Shown in pieces: positions 1 to 8,559 of a stretch of DNA of 64,000 nucleotides. A program made the position numbers and the translations under genes. The stretch's first letter is position 1; each line of letters begins with the position of its first letter. The notes beneath the pieces are model-generated. The model ran no database searches. It was not told the DNA's origin and saw only the letters and a program-made list of their open reading frames with translations. Source of the stretch: Achromobacter deleyi (GTDB taxonomy: Bacteria; Pseudomonadota; Gammaproteobacteria; Burkholderiales; Burkholderiaceae_B); assembly GCF_902859705.1 (NCBI RefSeq), contig NZ_CADIJO010000009.1:180614-244613 (forward strand), read 5' to 3'.

Positions 1-2
1 CG

Positions 3-1178
3 GCCACCCAGACGATGGACAGCCCGTCGGCCGACCGTTTCCGCATCGTGCTCAAGCAGCCGTTCGGGCTGGTGCTGGAAACCCTGGGCAAGCCTGGTTC
101 GCCCGTGCCCTTCATCATGCCCAGGCGCATCGCCCAGACGCCGGCCACCGAAGCCATCAAGGAATCCATCGGGTCCGGCCCGTACCGCTTTGACGCCAAG
201 GCGTTCGAGGCGGGCGTCAAGGCCGTCTATATCAAGAACCCCGATTACGTGCCGCGCCAGGAACCGGCCGCCTATTTCTCGGGCGGCAAGGTGCCCATGT
301 TCGACCGCATCGAGGTCATCAACGTGCCCGACGCCCAGACCGCCGTCAATGCGCTGCGCCAGGGCGAGATCGACTTCGTCGAGAACGTCGCGCCCGACCT
401 GCTGCCGCAACTGGAGCAGGCGAAGGGTGTGACGGTGGAACGCTACGGCGAGAACACCGACACCTATATGCTGCGCATGAACTGGAAGCAGCCCCCGCTG
501 GACAATCCCAAGATCCGCCAGGCGGTGCTGGCCGCCTTGAACCAGACCGACTACCTGGATGCGTCGCTGGGCGACCCCAAGTTCTATCGCCTGTGCGGCG
601 CCATGCTCAGCTGTATCTCGGCCTATCGCAGCGACGTCGGCGCCACCCAGACCCGACCGGCCGACCTGGCGCGTGCCCGCGCGCTCTTGAAAGAGGGCGG
701 CTACAAGGGCGAAAAGATCGTCGTGCTGCATCCGACCGACGTGCGCAGCCTGTCGGCGCTGGCCCCGGTCACGGCCCAGGCCCTGCGCAGCATCGGCATG
801 ACGGTCGACGTGCAATCCATGGACTGGGCCACGCTCTTGAGCCGGCGCAGCAAGGACGCGCCGGTGGAGCAGGGGGGCTGGAGCATTTTCCATTCCAGCC
901 TGACCAGCATGGACCTGATCAATCCCATCGTGAATCCGCTCATGGACCCCGGCTATCCCGGCTGGGCCAAGGACGACGAGGTCGAAAAGCTGCGCGCCGA
1001 GTTCGAAACCGCCTCGGGCCTGGATGAACAGAAGCGCATTGCCCAGGCCCTGCAGAAGCGTGCCTACGAGGTCGTGACGTTCGTGCCGCTGGGCGGCTAT
1101 TCAGAGTTCAAGGCGTACGACGGCAAGTTCAAGGGCATGGTGCATGCGCCCATGCCCTTGTTCTGGCGCGGGCAGTGA
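3..1178 (+). CDS. ABC transporter substrate-binding protein, family 5 (5' partial)
   Basis: The open frame enters from the left edge, so the N-terminus and signal peptide are missing; the first ATG (position 15) is internal because the upstream codons are open. About 390 residues of the C-terminal part of a periplasmic peptide/nickel-type (SBP_bac_5) binding protein are present. Family features seen are a GSGPYRF block, the NPDYV segment, the block describing residues where inhibitors of folding are absent (EIDFVENVAPD), and a ring of NPKIRQAVLAALNQ typical of the lobe II helix. It should deliver a peptide or similar solute to an ABC permease encoded elsewhere. The gene ends 78 nt before the convergent IclR gene. 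Confidence 0.88.
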   Translation, partial: ATQTMDSPSADRFRIVLKQPFGLVLETLGKPGSPVPFIMPRRIAQTPATEAIKESIGSGPYRFDAKAFEAGVKAVYIKNPDYVPRQEPAAYFSGGKVPMFDRIEVINVPDAQTAVNALRQGEIDFVENVAPDLLPQLEQAKGVTVERYGENTDTYMLRMNWKQPPLDNPKIRQAVLAALNQTDYLDASLGDPKFYRLCGAMLSCISAYRSDVGATQTRPADLARARALLKEGGYKGEKIVVLHPTDVRSLSALAPVTAQALRSIGMTVDVQSMDWATLLSRRSKDAPVEQGGWSIFHSSLTSMDLINPIVNPLMDPGYPGWAKDDEVEKLRAEFETASGLDEQKRIAQALQKRAYEVVTFVPLGGYSEFKAYDGKFKGMVHAPMPLFWRGQ

Positions 1179-1256
1179 TTGATGGCAGGTTGCCCGTGGT
1201 CCGCGCGTGACCGGCGGGCGGCGGGCCTGGCAGAATGGCCTGAAGAAAAGGGCCCG

Positions 1257-2048
1257 TCAGGCCAGCCCGACCTTGCCGCTTAGCGCGCGCGCTGCCGTCT
1301 GCAACAACGGCGCGTAGCGGCGCGCGAAGTCTTCGGGCGTATCCCATTCTGAAGTCAGGCCGGCAATCTGGATGGTCGCCACCGGCCGGTGGCGGTTGTC
1401 CAGAATGGCGGTGGCCACGTTCAGCTCGCCCAGCAGGCTTTCTTCCACGGCGGTGGCGTAGCCGTCTTCGCGGGCGCGGTGCACCAGCGCCCGGATGCGG
1501 TCCGGATCGTTATTGGTCTTGGGCGTGGATGGAATGTTGTCCATCGGCATCAGGGCCGAACGCGCCAGGATGTCTTCGACTTCGTCGTCGGGCAGATTGG
1601 CCATGATCGAGCGCCCGCCGGCCGTCTGCACCAGCGGCAATTCGCGGCCGGCCAGCGTGCTGCTGAAGGTTTGCCGCTTGGTCTGGCGGCGCAGCGCAAA
1701 GATGATGTACAGGTCGGAAATCAGGCTGAGCTCGACCCGTTCATTGGTTTCGCGCTGCATTTCGGCAATGAGCGGCGTGGCGCGTTCCAGCAGCGGCACG
1801 CTGCGCATGTAGTCGAAACTGCGCTGCAGGATCTTCTTGCCGGGCGTGTAGCCTTTGCCGCCGGGGCCGCGTTCCAGGTAGCCCAGCTGCACCAGGGTGT
1901 GCGTCATGCGCTGGGTGGTGCTGCGGTCAAAGCCCGTGATTTCCATGAGCTCGTTCATGCTCAGGGTCGACGGGTGATGCGCAAAGGCTTCGAGCAATTC
2001 GAAGCCCTTGGCCAGGGACTGGACGAAGAGGGGATCAGGGCGGGTCAT
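1257..2048 (-). CDS. IclR-family transcriptional regulator
   Basis: A 263-residue cytoplasmic regulator of usual IclR length. An N-terminal winged helix-turn-helix (about residues 8-65, recognition helix around DRSTTQRMTHTL at 41-52) is followed by the GAF-like IclR effector domain (about 75-255) with the conserved TAGGRSIMANLP and GYATAVEESLLG segments. It is divergent from the carboxylesterase gene at 2223 with a 174-nt shared promoter region, so control of the esterase and of itself is the natural inference. The effector cannot be read from sequence. Confidence 0.92.
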   Translation of the reverse strand: MTRPDPLFVQSLAKGFELLEAFAHHPSTLSMNELMEITGFDRSTTQRMTHTLVQLGYLERGPGGKGYTPGKKILQRSFDYMRSVPLLERATPLIAEMQRETNERVELSLISDLYIIFALRRQTKRQTFSSTLAGRELPLVQTAGGRSIMANLPDDEVEDILARSALMPMDNIPSTPKTNNDPDRIRALVHRAREDGYATAVEESLLGELNVATAILDNRHRPVATIQIAGLTSEWDTPEDFARRYAPLLQTAARALSGKVGLA

Positions 2049-2070
2049 GGGATCGATATCAGCTGTGTCG

Positions 2071-2112
2071 AAGTATTGTATGGCGATGCTTCAATAGCTG
2101 AAAGCGATACTT
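2071..2112. promoter_or_regulatory. candidate IclR operator in the divergent promoter region
   Basis: The two direct copies GCGATGCTT (2083-2091) and GCGATACTT (2104-2112) are 21 nt apart, two helical turns, and AAGTATTGT (2071-2079) is an imperfect inverted copy. The cluster lies 23-64 nt upstream of the IclR start and 111 nt before the esterase start. The assignment to IclR is inferred from position only. Confidence 0.4.
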
Positions 2113-2222
2113 TTTTCGATGTCCGTCAACCCCCTGGCCACGGCGGCGCTCAGCTATCATGAGCGGCGCCGCGGGCGTGGCCGCGCGCCCGCACTGAACG
2201 ATGGCGAGACCGGGAGGATGGC

Positions 2223-3767
2223 ATGGTTGACGGCTTTGCAGGCAGGGCAATGAGACGGCTGTGGGCCGCAGTCTGTGTCCTGGGTTTCAGCATTTCCGCC
2301 GCGTTGGCGGGCCCCATCGTTTCAATCCAGCAGGGCAAGCTGGAAGGAACCGGGCAGGGGGCTGTCGAACAGTTCCTGGGCATTCCCTTTGCCGCGCCGC
2401 CGGTGGGACCGTTGCGTTGGGCCGCACCCGCGCCGGTCACGCCATGGACAGGCATCCGGCCCGCGACGCAGTACGCCAGCAAGTGCGTACAGAACGGCTG
2501 GGTCGCGCCCATTCGCCAATACCGAAACGAAGACTGCCTCTATCTGAATGTCTATCGCCCGGCCGCGCAGGCCGCACAGCCGCGTCCGGTGCTGGTCTGG
2601 TTCCATGGCGGTGCCGCCGTCGCGGGCTCTTCGCAGGATGTTGACGGCTCGGCCTTCGCCGCGAAGACAGGCCAGGTGGTGATCAGCGTCAACTACCGCC
2701 TGGGCGCGTTCGGCATGGCGTCGTTTGCAGAATCGGGCAGCAATTTCTGGCTGCGCGATCAGCAGGCGGCGCTGCGTTGGGTCCAAGCGAACGCCAAGGC
2801 GTTTGGCGGCGATCCCGGCCAAGTGACGATCATGGGCCAGTCCGCCGGCGCCTATTCGGTCACTGCGCACCTGGTGTCGCCGGCCAGCGCTGGGCTGTTC
2901 GTGCGCGCCATCGCGATGAGTCTGCCCGTCGGCCCCATCCATGATTCCGTCACGGCCGAACAAGAACGCAGCAGCGGACCCACGGCAACGATGGTCTACA
3001 AAGCGGGCTGCGCCCAGGCGCCGGACGTGCTGGCCTGCATGCGTGCCAAATCCACCGAGGCGGTTTTCGAAGCCGGCGGCGGCGCGGCGACGCGCGCAGC
3101 GGGCTGGCGTATGGTCATTGACGGCGAAATCATTCCGGACAACCAGATGGCGCGGTTTGCGCGCGGCGAATTCCACAGGGTGCCCATCCTGGTGGGCTTC
3201 ACGAGCCAGGAGAACGGATTTTTCCTGCAAGCACGCCGTGCCGCGGGCCAGCCGCCGCTGAATGCGGCCGCCTTGGCCAAGCAGGTCGCCGCGTTGCCGG
3301 ACAGCGCGCGGGTCCAGGCGCGCTACACCGTCCAGGCCTACGGCTCGCCGACCCAGGCGGCCATCATGATGGCCAGCGACCGCTGGGGCTGCCAGGTGCA
3401 GCAGTGGGCCAGGGTGGTGGCCAAGTCGACGCCGGTCTTCATGTACGAGTTCGCCGATCCGAACGCGCCGGCGACGATCTTCCATGTCGACGAGCCCAAG
3501 GACGGGCCGTTCCATAATTCGGACATCCCATACGTTTTCCAGAGCGGCTATCCGCACGAGCAGCAGGCGGCGCCGCCCGCATGGACGGCGCCCCAGAAGG
3601 CCTTGTCCGATCGCATGCTCGGGTATTACGCGCGGTTCTCGGCGTCTGGCGTGCCGGCAACCGATTGGCCGGCCTCGGGCATCCGAATCCTGGATCCCAA
3701 TGGCGACAGGAACGAAGCCGATGGCGCATTCGACGAGCGGCATGCCTGTGGGCTTTGGGCTCGTTGA
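2223..3767 (+). CDS. secreted type B carboxylesterase
   Basis: A 514-residue alpha/beta hydrolase of the carboxylesterase/acetylcholinesterase family, acting on carboxylic esters after export. The start at 2223 is chosen because GGGAGG lies 7 nt upstream; it gives an N-terminus with two arginines and a hydrophobic segment ending SAALA (cleavage near residue 29). Visible family features are the EDCLYLN block (103-109), the oxyanion HGG (128-130), the nucleophile elbow GQSAG with Ser207, the acid Glu330 in GFTSQENGFF and the catalytic His431 in FHNSDIPYVF, so the triad is intact. An alternative start at 2250 would give a shorter signal peptide. The dif site lies 86 nt downstream. Confidence 0.93.
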   Translation: MVDGFAGRAMRRLWAAVCVLGFSISAALAGPIVSIQQGKLEGTGQGAVEQFLGIPFAAPPVGPLRWAAPAPVTPWTGIRPATQYASKCVQNGWVAPIRQYRNEDCLYLNVYRPAAQAAQPRPVLVWFHGGAAVAGSSQDVDGSAFAAKTGQVVISVNYRLGAFGMASFAESGSNFWLRDQQAALRWVQANAKAFGGDPGQVTIMGQSAGAYSVTAHLVSPASAGLFVRAIAMSLPVGPIHDSVTAEQERSSGPTATMVYKAGCAQAPDVLACMRAKSTEAVFEAGGGAATRAAGWRMVIDGEIIPDNQMARFARGEFHRVPILVGFTSQENGFFLQARRAAGQPPLNAAALAKQVAALPDSARVQARYTVQAYGSPTQAAIMMASDRWGCQVQQWARVVAKSTPVFMYEFADPNAPATIFHVDEPKDGPFHNSDIPYVFQSGYPHEQQAAPPAWTAPQKALSDRMLGYYARFSASGVPATDWPASGIRILDPNGDRNEADGAFDERHACGLWAR

Positions 3768-3810
3768 ACCGGGCGCAAGGGAGAAAGCGGGGATGGCGTA
3801 GTTGGGCTAA

Positions 3811-3845
3811 AGGAGGCAATGACTCGGTTTGAGTGATTGCCGCCT
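3811..3845. terminator. stem-loop downstream of the carboxylesterase, next to dif
   Basis: GGCAATGACTC (3815-3825) and GAGTGATTGCC (3831-3841) pair with one mismatch around a 5-nt loop, and three further outer pairs extend the stem. No T-run follows, so a classical intrinsic terminator is not certain. It starts 43 nt after the esterase stop and ends 7 nt before dif. Confidence 0.45.
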
Positions 3846-3852
3846 ATCTAGT

Positions 3853-3880
3853 ATTTTACATAATATACATTATGCGAATT
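3853..3880 (-). other. dif: dif site (XerC/XerD chromosome dimer resolution site)
   Basis: Read on the minus strand, the 28 bp consist of a XerC arm AATTCGCATAA, a 6-bp centre TGTATA and a XerD arm TTATGTAAAAT. Compared with the Escherichia coli dif known from the literature, 24 of 28 positions agree, and the centre and the inner halves of both arms are identical. The site is in a gene-poor stretch that is AT-rich relative to its surroundings. Established role: XerCD, activated by FtsK, recombine here to resolve chromosome dimers, which places this window at the replication terminus. The strong one-way orientation of KOPS-like octamers to its right fits. Confidence 0.9.
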
Positions 3881-4003
3881 ACGGGTAACCAGCGGTGGGC
3901 CTTGCCCCGGCGTGTCCGCCATTCAGCGATCCGACCGCCGTTCTTGACCCAATACACAACTAAATCAGCCCCTCGATCCAGCCGCTCGTGGTGAAAAAAC
4001 CCT

Positions 4004-4100
4004 GCAAGGCCTGATATCCCTGCGTCTGCGCGATACGCCTGGCGCAGCCAGAACGCGACGTCCAACGCGAATTGTCGCCCCATTCGAACTTCCGTAAATT
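4004..4100 (+). repeat. diverged dispersed repeat, copy 1 (upstream of TonB receptor)
   Basis: This 97-nt stretch aligns with 10291-10386. The core ACGCGAATTG to TTCCGTAAATT (4065-4100) matches 31 of 36 positions in the other copy without gaps; the outer part aligns more loosely. It ends 168 nt before the TonB receptor start and contains the palindrome TTCGAA. It may be a shared regulatory region or the remnant of a repeated element. The rest of 3881-4268 shows no convincing gene; the antisense frame through it has no recognisable domain. Confidence 0.6.
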
Positions 4101-4268
4101 TTGCCCCCACGGACCGAGGCTGTTCTCGGATGCGCGAATCTTCCTGACCTTGCTGAATCATGCTGATTGACGAAATCCCCTGTGCGGTGGGTAGTCCCAC
4201 AGCCGCGAACAGGCTTGCACGCCCCGGTGCGCAAGCCGATTTTGCCGCTATCGGCCAGGAGATTTCAG

Positions 4269-6323
4269 ATGGCGTTTCGCCAGGTTTCAACGCAGTTTCT
4301 CGCCATGCTTGTGTGCGCGACGCCGGCGCTCGCCGGTCAGGCCCAGGCCTCGGATACGCCCGCCGTGCTGTGGCCCGTCGTCGTCACGGCAAGCGGGATC
4401 GAGCAAGACATCGCCGACGCGCCTGCGTCGATCAGCGTCGTCACCCGCGAGGAGTTGGAAAAGCGTGCGTTCCGCGACCTGACTGACGCGCTCGGCAGCA
4501 TCGAGGGCGTGGTCGTCACCGGGATCAGCAACGAGAAAGACATCTACATCCGGGGCATGCCTGGCGCCTACACGCTGCTGCTCGTGGACGGCAAGCGCCA
4601 AAGTACCCGGGATGCGCGGGTCAACGGCAATTCGGGCTTCGAACAGGGATTCATTCCGCCGCTGGAGGCGATCGAGCGGATCGAGGTCGTCCGTGGGCCG
4701 ATGTCGTCGCTCTATGGGTCGGATGCCATGGGTGGCGTGATCAACATCATCACCCGACGTGTCCCCTCCTCCCGCTGGCTCGGTTCGATCGGCGTGGACT
4801 ACACGGCCCAGCAGCATGGGGATTCCGGGAACTCGCATCAGGAACAGTTCTACCTGGCCGGGCCCATCAAAAGCGACCTGCTGGGGCTGCAGATCTGGGG
4901 CCGCCTCTACGACCGGGACGAAGACAGGATCCTCAACGGATTTTCGAGCGCGCGCGACCGCGACGTGACGGCTCGGCTCACGCTGACGCCCAACGCCTTC
5001 AATGACATCCTGCTTGAGGCCGGTACGACGAAGCTCCGGCGCAAAAGCACGCCGGGCGACACGTTGGGGCCCAAAAGCACCGCGGCCTACAACGACAACA
5101 GCCGCGACCATGCCTCGGTTTCCTATACGGGCCGTTGGGGCTGGGGGACGTCCGAACTGTCGCTTGCGCGCGAATCCGCCCGCCAAACCAAGTATGGACA
5201 GAATGGCGCGACCGGCGACTGGGAAAGGAATCCGCGGGCGCCGAAGATCGACAACACGGTGCTGGACGCCAAGCTGAACCTGCCGCTGGGCAACCACCAG
5301 CTGGTCGCCGGAGGCCAATGGAACCAGAGCGAGCTGACGGACCGCAACCCCGGGCTGCGCGACAACGTCGACCATCGCTTCCGTATTTCCCAGAAAGGCG
5401 TGTTCGTCGAAGACGAATGGCGGTTGACCAATGCGTGGGCGCTGACCGGCGGCTTGCGCCTTGATGACCACGAAATCTATGGCAATCACTGGAGCCCCAG
5501 GTTGTACTCGGTGTGGCATGCCGCGGAGCAGTGGACGATCAAGGGCGGCGTTTCCCGCGGTTTTCGCGCGCCGGACATCCGCACGATCGCCCCGGGCTAT
5601 GCGTACACCACCGGCGGGCCGTCGTGCACGTACGGCCCCAACGGGACTTGCGGCGTGAAGATCGGCGATCCTGGCCTGCGGCCGGAAACCAGCACCAGCT
5701 ACGAGTTCGCCGCCCTGTGGGACAACGACCAGGATCTGTCCGCCAGCGCCACCTTTTTCTACACCCAGTTCAACGACAAGATTTCCGATGCGCTTGTCCT
5801 TGACGCCGATGGCAAGCCGGCACGCTGGGCGCAAGACCGCAACTACCGGCTCTTCTATAGCTACAACATCGACAATGCGACGATCCGCGGCATTGAGTTG
5901 GCCACGCGCTGGAAACCTTCACAGACGCTCAGCCTGAAGGCCGGATACACCTACACGGACTCCCGGCAAAAAGGCGGCGACTACGACGGCTACGCCCTCT
6001 CGCGTACACCCAAGAACATGTTCAACATGCGGGCGGACTGGGATGCGACGCCGGCGCTCACGCTGTGGTCCGCCTATGTCTATCACGGCAGCGAGATCGA
6101 CGCCGGCCTGCGCGTCGGGACCAATGGCGCGAAAGTGGCCGATGGCGTGCGCAAATACGGGGGCTATGGCACGGTCGACCTGGGCGCATCCTACGTACTG
6201 AACAAGCACACCACGTTCAATCTTGCGCTCTATAACGTCGGCGACAGGCGCCTGGACTCGCTGGACTACAACACCGTGGGCGATGGCCGCCGCCTGTGGG
6301 CCGGCGTGAACCTCTCGTTCTGA
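4269..6323 (+). CDS. TonB-dependent outer-membrane receptor (siderophore/iron type)
   Basis: A 684-residue outer-membrane receptor. The start at 4269 is chosen over the longer frame because it has CAGGAGA about 7 nt upstream and begins a signal peptide ending near ALAGQAQA. A TonB-box-like stretch and plug domain follow (about 37-160, with PASISVVTREEL, IYIRGMPG and YGSDAMGGVINIITRR). The 22-strand barrel fills the rest, including the TonB receptor block GFRAPDIRTIAPGY and a C-terminal WAGVNLSF ending in Phe, as expected for an outer-membrane protein. The PepSY protein starts 7 nt downstream, a pairing typical of ferric siderophore uptake. The ligand is not identifiable. Confidence 0.93.
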   Translation: MAFRQVSTQFLAMLVCATPALAGQAQASDTPAVLWPVVVTASGIEQDIADAPASISVVTREELEKRAFRDLTDALGSIEGVVVTGISNEKDIYIRGMPGAYTLLLVDGKRQSTRDARVNGNSGFEQGFIPPLEAIERIEVVRGPMSSLYGSDAMGGVINIITRRVPSSRWLGSIGVDYTAQQHGDSGNSHQEQFYLAGPIKSDLLGLQIWGRLYDRDEDRILNGFSSARDRDVTARLTLTPNAFNDILLEAGTTKLRRKSTPGDTLGPKSTAAYNDNSRDHASVSYTGRWGWGTSELSLARESARQTKYGQNGATGDWERNPRAPKIDNTVLDAKLNLPLGNHQLVAGGQWNQSELTDRNPGLRDNVDHRFRISQKGVFVEDEWRLTNAWALTGGLRLDDHEIYGNHWSPRLYSVWHAAEQWTIKGGVSRGFRAPDIRTIAPGYAYTTGGPSCTYGPNGTCGVKIGDPGLRPETSTSYEFAALWDNDQDLSASATFFYTQFNDKISDALVLDADGKPARWAQDRNYRLFYSYNIDNATIRGIELATRWKPSQTLSLKAGYTYTDSRQKGGDYDGYALSRTPKNMFNMRADWDATPALTLWSAYVYHGSEIDAGLRVGTNGAKVADGVRKYGGYGTVDLGASYVLNKHTTFNLALYNVGDRRLDSLDYNTVGDGRRLWAGVNLSF

Positions 6324-6330
6324 TCCGCCG

Positions 6331-7929
6331 ATGAGACCCGATGGCAAGACCGAGGGCCTGCGCCAATCGATGGCCTGGCTGCACACCTGGAGCGGCCTCG
6401 TGCTGGGATGGCTGCTGTACGCCATCTTCTTTACCGGCACGCTGAGCTTCTTTCGTGACGAGATCAACGACTGGATGCAGCCCGAACTGCATCGCTCCGT
6501 CCCGTCGCCGGATGCCTGGCAACGCGTGCTGGAAAGCATGTCGCAGATCGCGCCCGACGCGGCCCAGTGGACGCTGGACCTGGCGGACAGCCGCCATCTT
6601 GCCGTGCGGGCCAGTTGGAACCTGCTGGGCGCGGGCGCCGACCGCAAGGCGGTCCAGCGGGCCGACCTCGATGCCGGCACGGGTGCGATCCTGCATCCCC
6701 GTGCCACGTCCGGCGGCGATTTCTTCTACAACTTCCATTTCCGGCTCTATGGCATTCCGCGCAGCCTGGGCCGTTGGATCGTCGGCGTGGCGGCGATGGT
6801 CATGCTGGTTGCACTGGTGAGCGGCGTGATCACCCACAGGCGGATATTCGCCGACTTCTTCACCTTCCGCCCGCGCAAAGGCCCGCGGTCCTGGCTGGAC
6901 GCCCACAACGCCCTGGCGGTGCTGGCGCTGCCCTTTCATATCGTCATCACCTTCAGCGGCCTGTTGCTGCTGATGTTCACGCTGATTCCCTGGGCCCCCC
7001 AGGCGGCCTATCAGGGGGATGAACGGCGCTTTCGCGCAGCGTTGAACCGCAGCAATGTCATCGAACAGGACATCGCCAGCACGCGGGGCGACGCCGCCGT
7101 GGGACAAACGTCGGCGTATGCCGCGCTCGCGCCCTTGCTGTCGCAGGCAAACCAGGCCTGGCCTCGCGGCGTCGGCAGCATCCGCATCGACCACCCCGGC
7201 ACTGCCGATGCCCGGATCGTGCTGCGGGAACGCTGGGCCAGCCGCCTGACGGCGCCCGAGACAGCCAGCCGTGGCCTGGTCTTCGACGCCAGGACGGGTG
7301 AACCCATTGGCCGGCTCGATGTGGCGCCGCGCGGGCCTGCCGAGACGGTGTATCAAGTTCTGCTAGCGATTCACCTGGGCCGCTTTGCCGACCCGGTCTT
7401 GCGTTGGCTGCTGTTCTTTTGCGGCGTGTCGGGAACCCTGATGGCCGGGACCGGCCTGGCGCTGTTCGTGGTCAAGCGCCACCCTGCCCGGCTGAAGCTG
7501 GGCTACACGCCCGGCGGCCACCGCCTGGTGGAAGTGCTGAACGTGGCGGCGATCGCGGGCCTGTCTGTCGCGACGGCGGCCTATTTCTGGGCCAATCGAC
7601 TCATCGGCGCCAACGCCCCTGAGCGCGCCGAATCTGAAATCGCCGCCTTCTTCGCCGTGTGGGCCTTTTGCTTGCTGCATGCAGTCTTGCGCCAGCATTG
7701 GCGGGCCTGGCTGGAGCAACTGGCGGTGGCGGCCGCTGCCCTCCTCCTGCTTCCCTTGTTGAATGGGGTCACAGGAGGCGCGCCGCTACCGCAAGCGCTG
7801 GCGCGAGGCCAATGGAGCCTCGTGGGCTTTGACCTGGCTGCCATGATGATGGGCGCCCTGCACGCCTATGCCGCCTGGGCGGTGTATCGCCACCATCATT
7901 CGGCGCCAGGCGCCCGCGCCCTCACCTGA
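6331..7929 (+). CDS. PepSY-associated TM helix protein (putative ferric-siderophore reductase partner)
   Basis: A 532-residue inner-membrane protein of the PepSY_TM family. It opens with LHTWSGLVLGWLLYAIFF, the conserved first helix with its His, followed by a large periplasmic region, a second helix near residue 150 (VGVAAMVMLVALVSGV), the LDAHNALAVLALPFHIVITFSGL block with histidines usually implicated in heme or metal binding, a second PepSY-like periplasmic part (about 220-340) and several C-terminal helices. Starting 7 nt after the TonB receptor, it is probably cotranscribed with it and may reduce or release imported iron at the inner membrane. Its last 8 nt overlap the convergent TetR gene. 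Confidence 0.88.
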   Translation: MRPDGKTEGLRQSMAWLHTWSGLVLGWLLYAIFFTGTLSFFRDEINDWMQPELHRSVPSPDAWQRVLESMSQIAPDAAQWTLDLADSRHLAVRASWNLLGAGADRKAVQRADLDAGTGAILHPRATSGGDFFYNFHFRLYGIPRSLGRWIVGVAAMVMLVALVSGVITHRRIFADFFTFRPRKGPRSWLDAHNALAVLALPFHIVITFSGLLLLMFTLIPWAPQAAYQGDERRFRAALNRSNVIEQDIASTRGDAAVGQTSAYAALAPLLSQANQAWPRGVGSIRIDHPGTADARIVLRERWASRLTAPETASRGLVFDARTGEPIGRLDVAPRGPAETVYQVLLAIHLGRFADPVLRWLLFFCGVSGTLMAGTGLALFVVKRHPARLKLGYTPGGHRLVEVLNVAAIAGLSVATAAYFWANRLIGANAPERAESEIAAFFAVWAFCLLHAVLRQHWRAWLEQLAVAAAALLLLPLLNGVTGGAPLPQALARGQWSLVGFDLAAMMMGALHAYAAWAVYRHHHSAPGARALT

Positions 7930-8554
7930 CATTCATGGCGTGCAGATAGGCGCTGAACATCTCGGACAGGGAATCGGCATGCTCTCGAATCTGGGCTGGC
8001 GTACGCGGACGCATCGAGAACTGCTTGCCGGCCGCATTCAGGGTTGATCGCAGCAGGTCGCCGATACGCCTGCGCGTATCGGCAGCCGCATGCGGCAACG
8101 CGCCAGCCATGAACGTTTCCAGGGCGTGGCCGATGGACTCGCGCGATTGCCCGGAACCGGGCGTCTCCCGATAGCGGGGCGCCGCTTCGCTCAGTGCGGC
8201 CCGAACCGCCGCTTCCTCGCATTCCGATGCGATGAAGGCATGGACCCACGCCCGCAGGCGCGCGTCGGACGATTGCGCCGAATCGGTCAGGATGGCGCAC
8301 AGCGTTTCCGCCGTCCGCGTCCATTCATCGCTTTGCAGCCGGAACAGGATCGCGGCCTTGTTCGGGAAGTACTGATACACGGACCCGACGCTGACGCCGG
8401 CCCGCTCGGCCACGCGCGCGGTCGTGAACCGTTGCGCCCCGGCGCTGGCCAGCACCTGGCTGGCGGCCTGCAGGATGACCGCCACCAGATCCGCCGAGCG
8501 GACCTGTTGTGGCTGCCGGCGACTGGTCAGTTGGGGCAGGCGTCGGGTTGCCAT
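7922..8554 (-). CDS. TetR/AcrR-family repressor of the adjacent exporter
   Basis: A 210-residue regulator. A classic N-terminal TetR helix-turn-helix spans about residues 24-70, with TTARVAERAGVSVGSVYQYFPNKAAILF as the signature helices; the C-terminal ligand domain is variable. It starts only 5 nt after the stop of the DHA2 transporter on the same strand, so the two form one operon, with the exporter first. Autoregulation through the inverted repeat at 10011-10030 is the likely logic, with induction by an exported compound. The 3' end overlaps the end of the convergent PepSY gene by 8 nt. Confidence 0.92.
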   Translation of the reverse strand: MATRRLPQLTSRRQPQQVRSADLVAVILQAASQVLASAGAQRFTTARVAERAGVSVGSVYQYFPNKAAILFRLQSDEWTRTAETLCAILTDSAQSSDARLRAWVHAFIASECEEAAVRAALSEAAPRYRETPGSGQSRESIGHALETFMAGALPHAAADTRRRIGDLLRSTLNAAGKQFSMRPRTPAQIREHADSLSEMFSAYLHAMNVR

Positions 8555-8559
8555 GGCGT

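Noticed and set aside
3856..4290. A 144-codon minus-strand frame across the dif region
   Set aside because: It begins inside the TonB receptor gene, ends in dif itself and shows no domain; its similarity to a frame near 10290 is explained by the DNA repeat.
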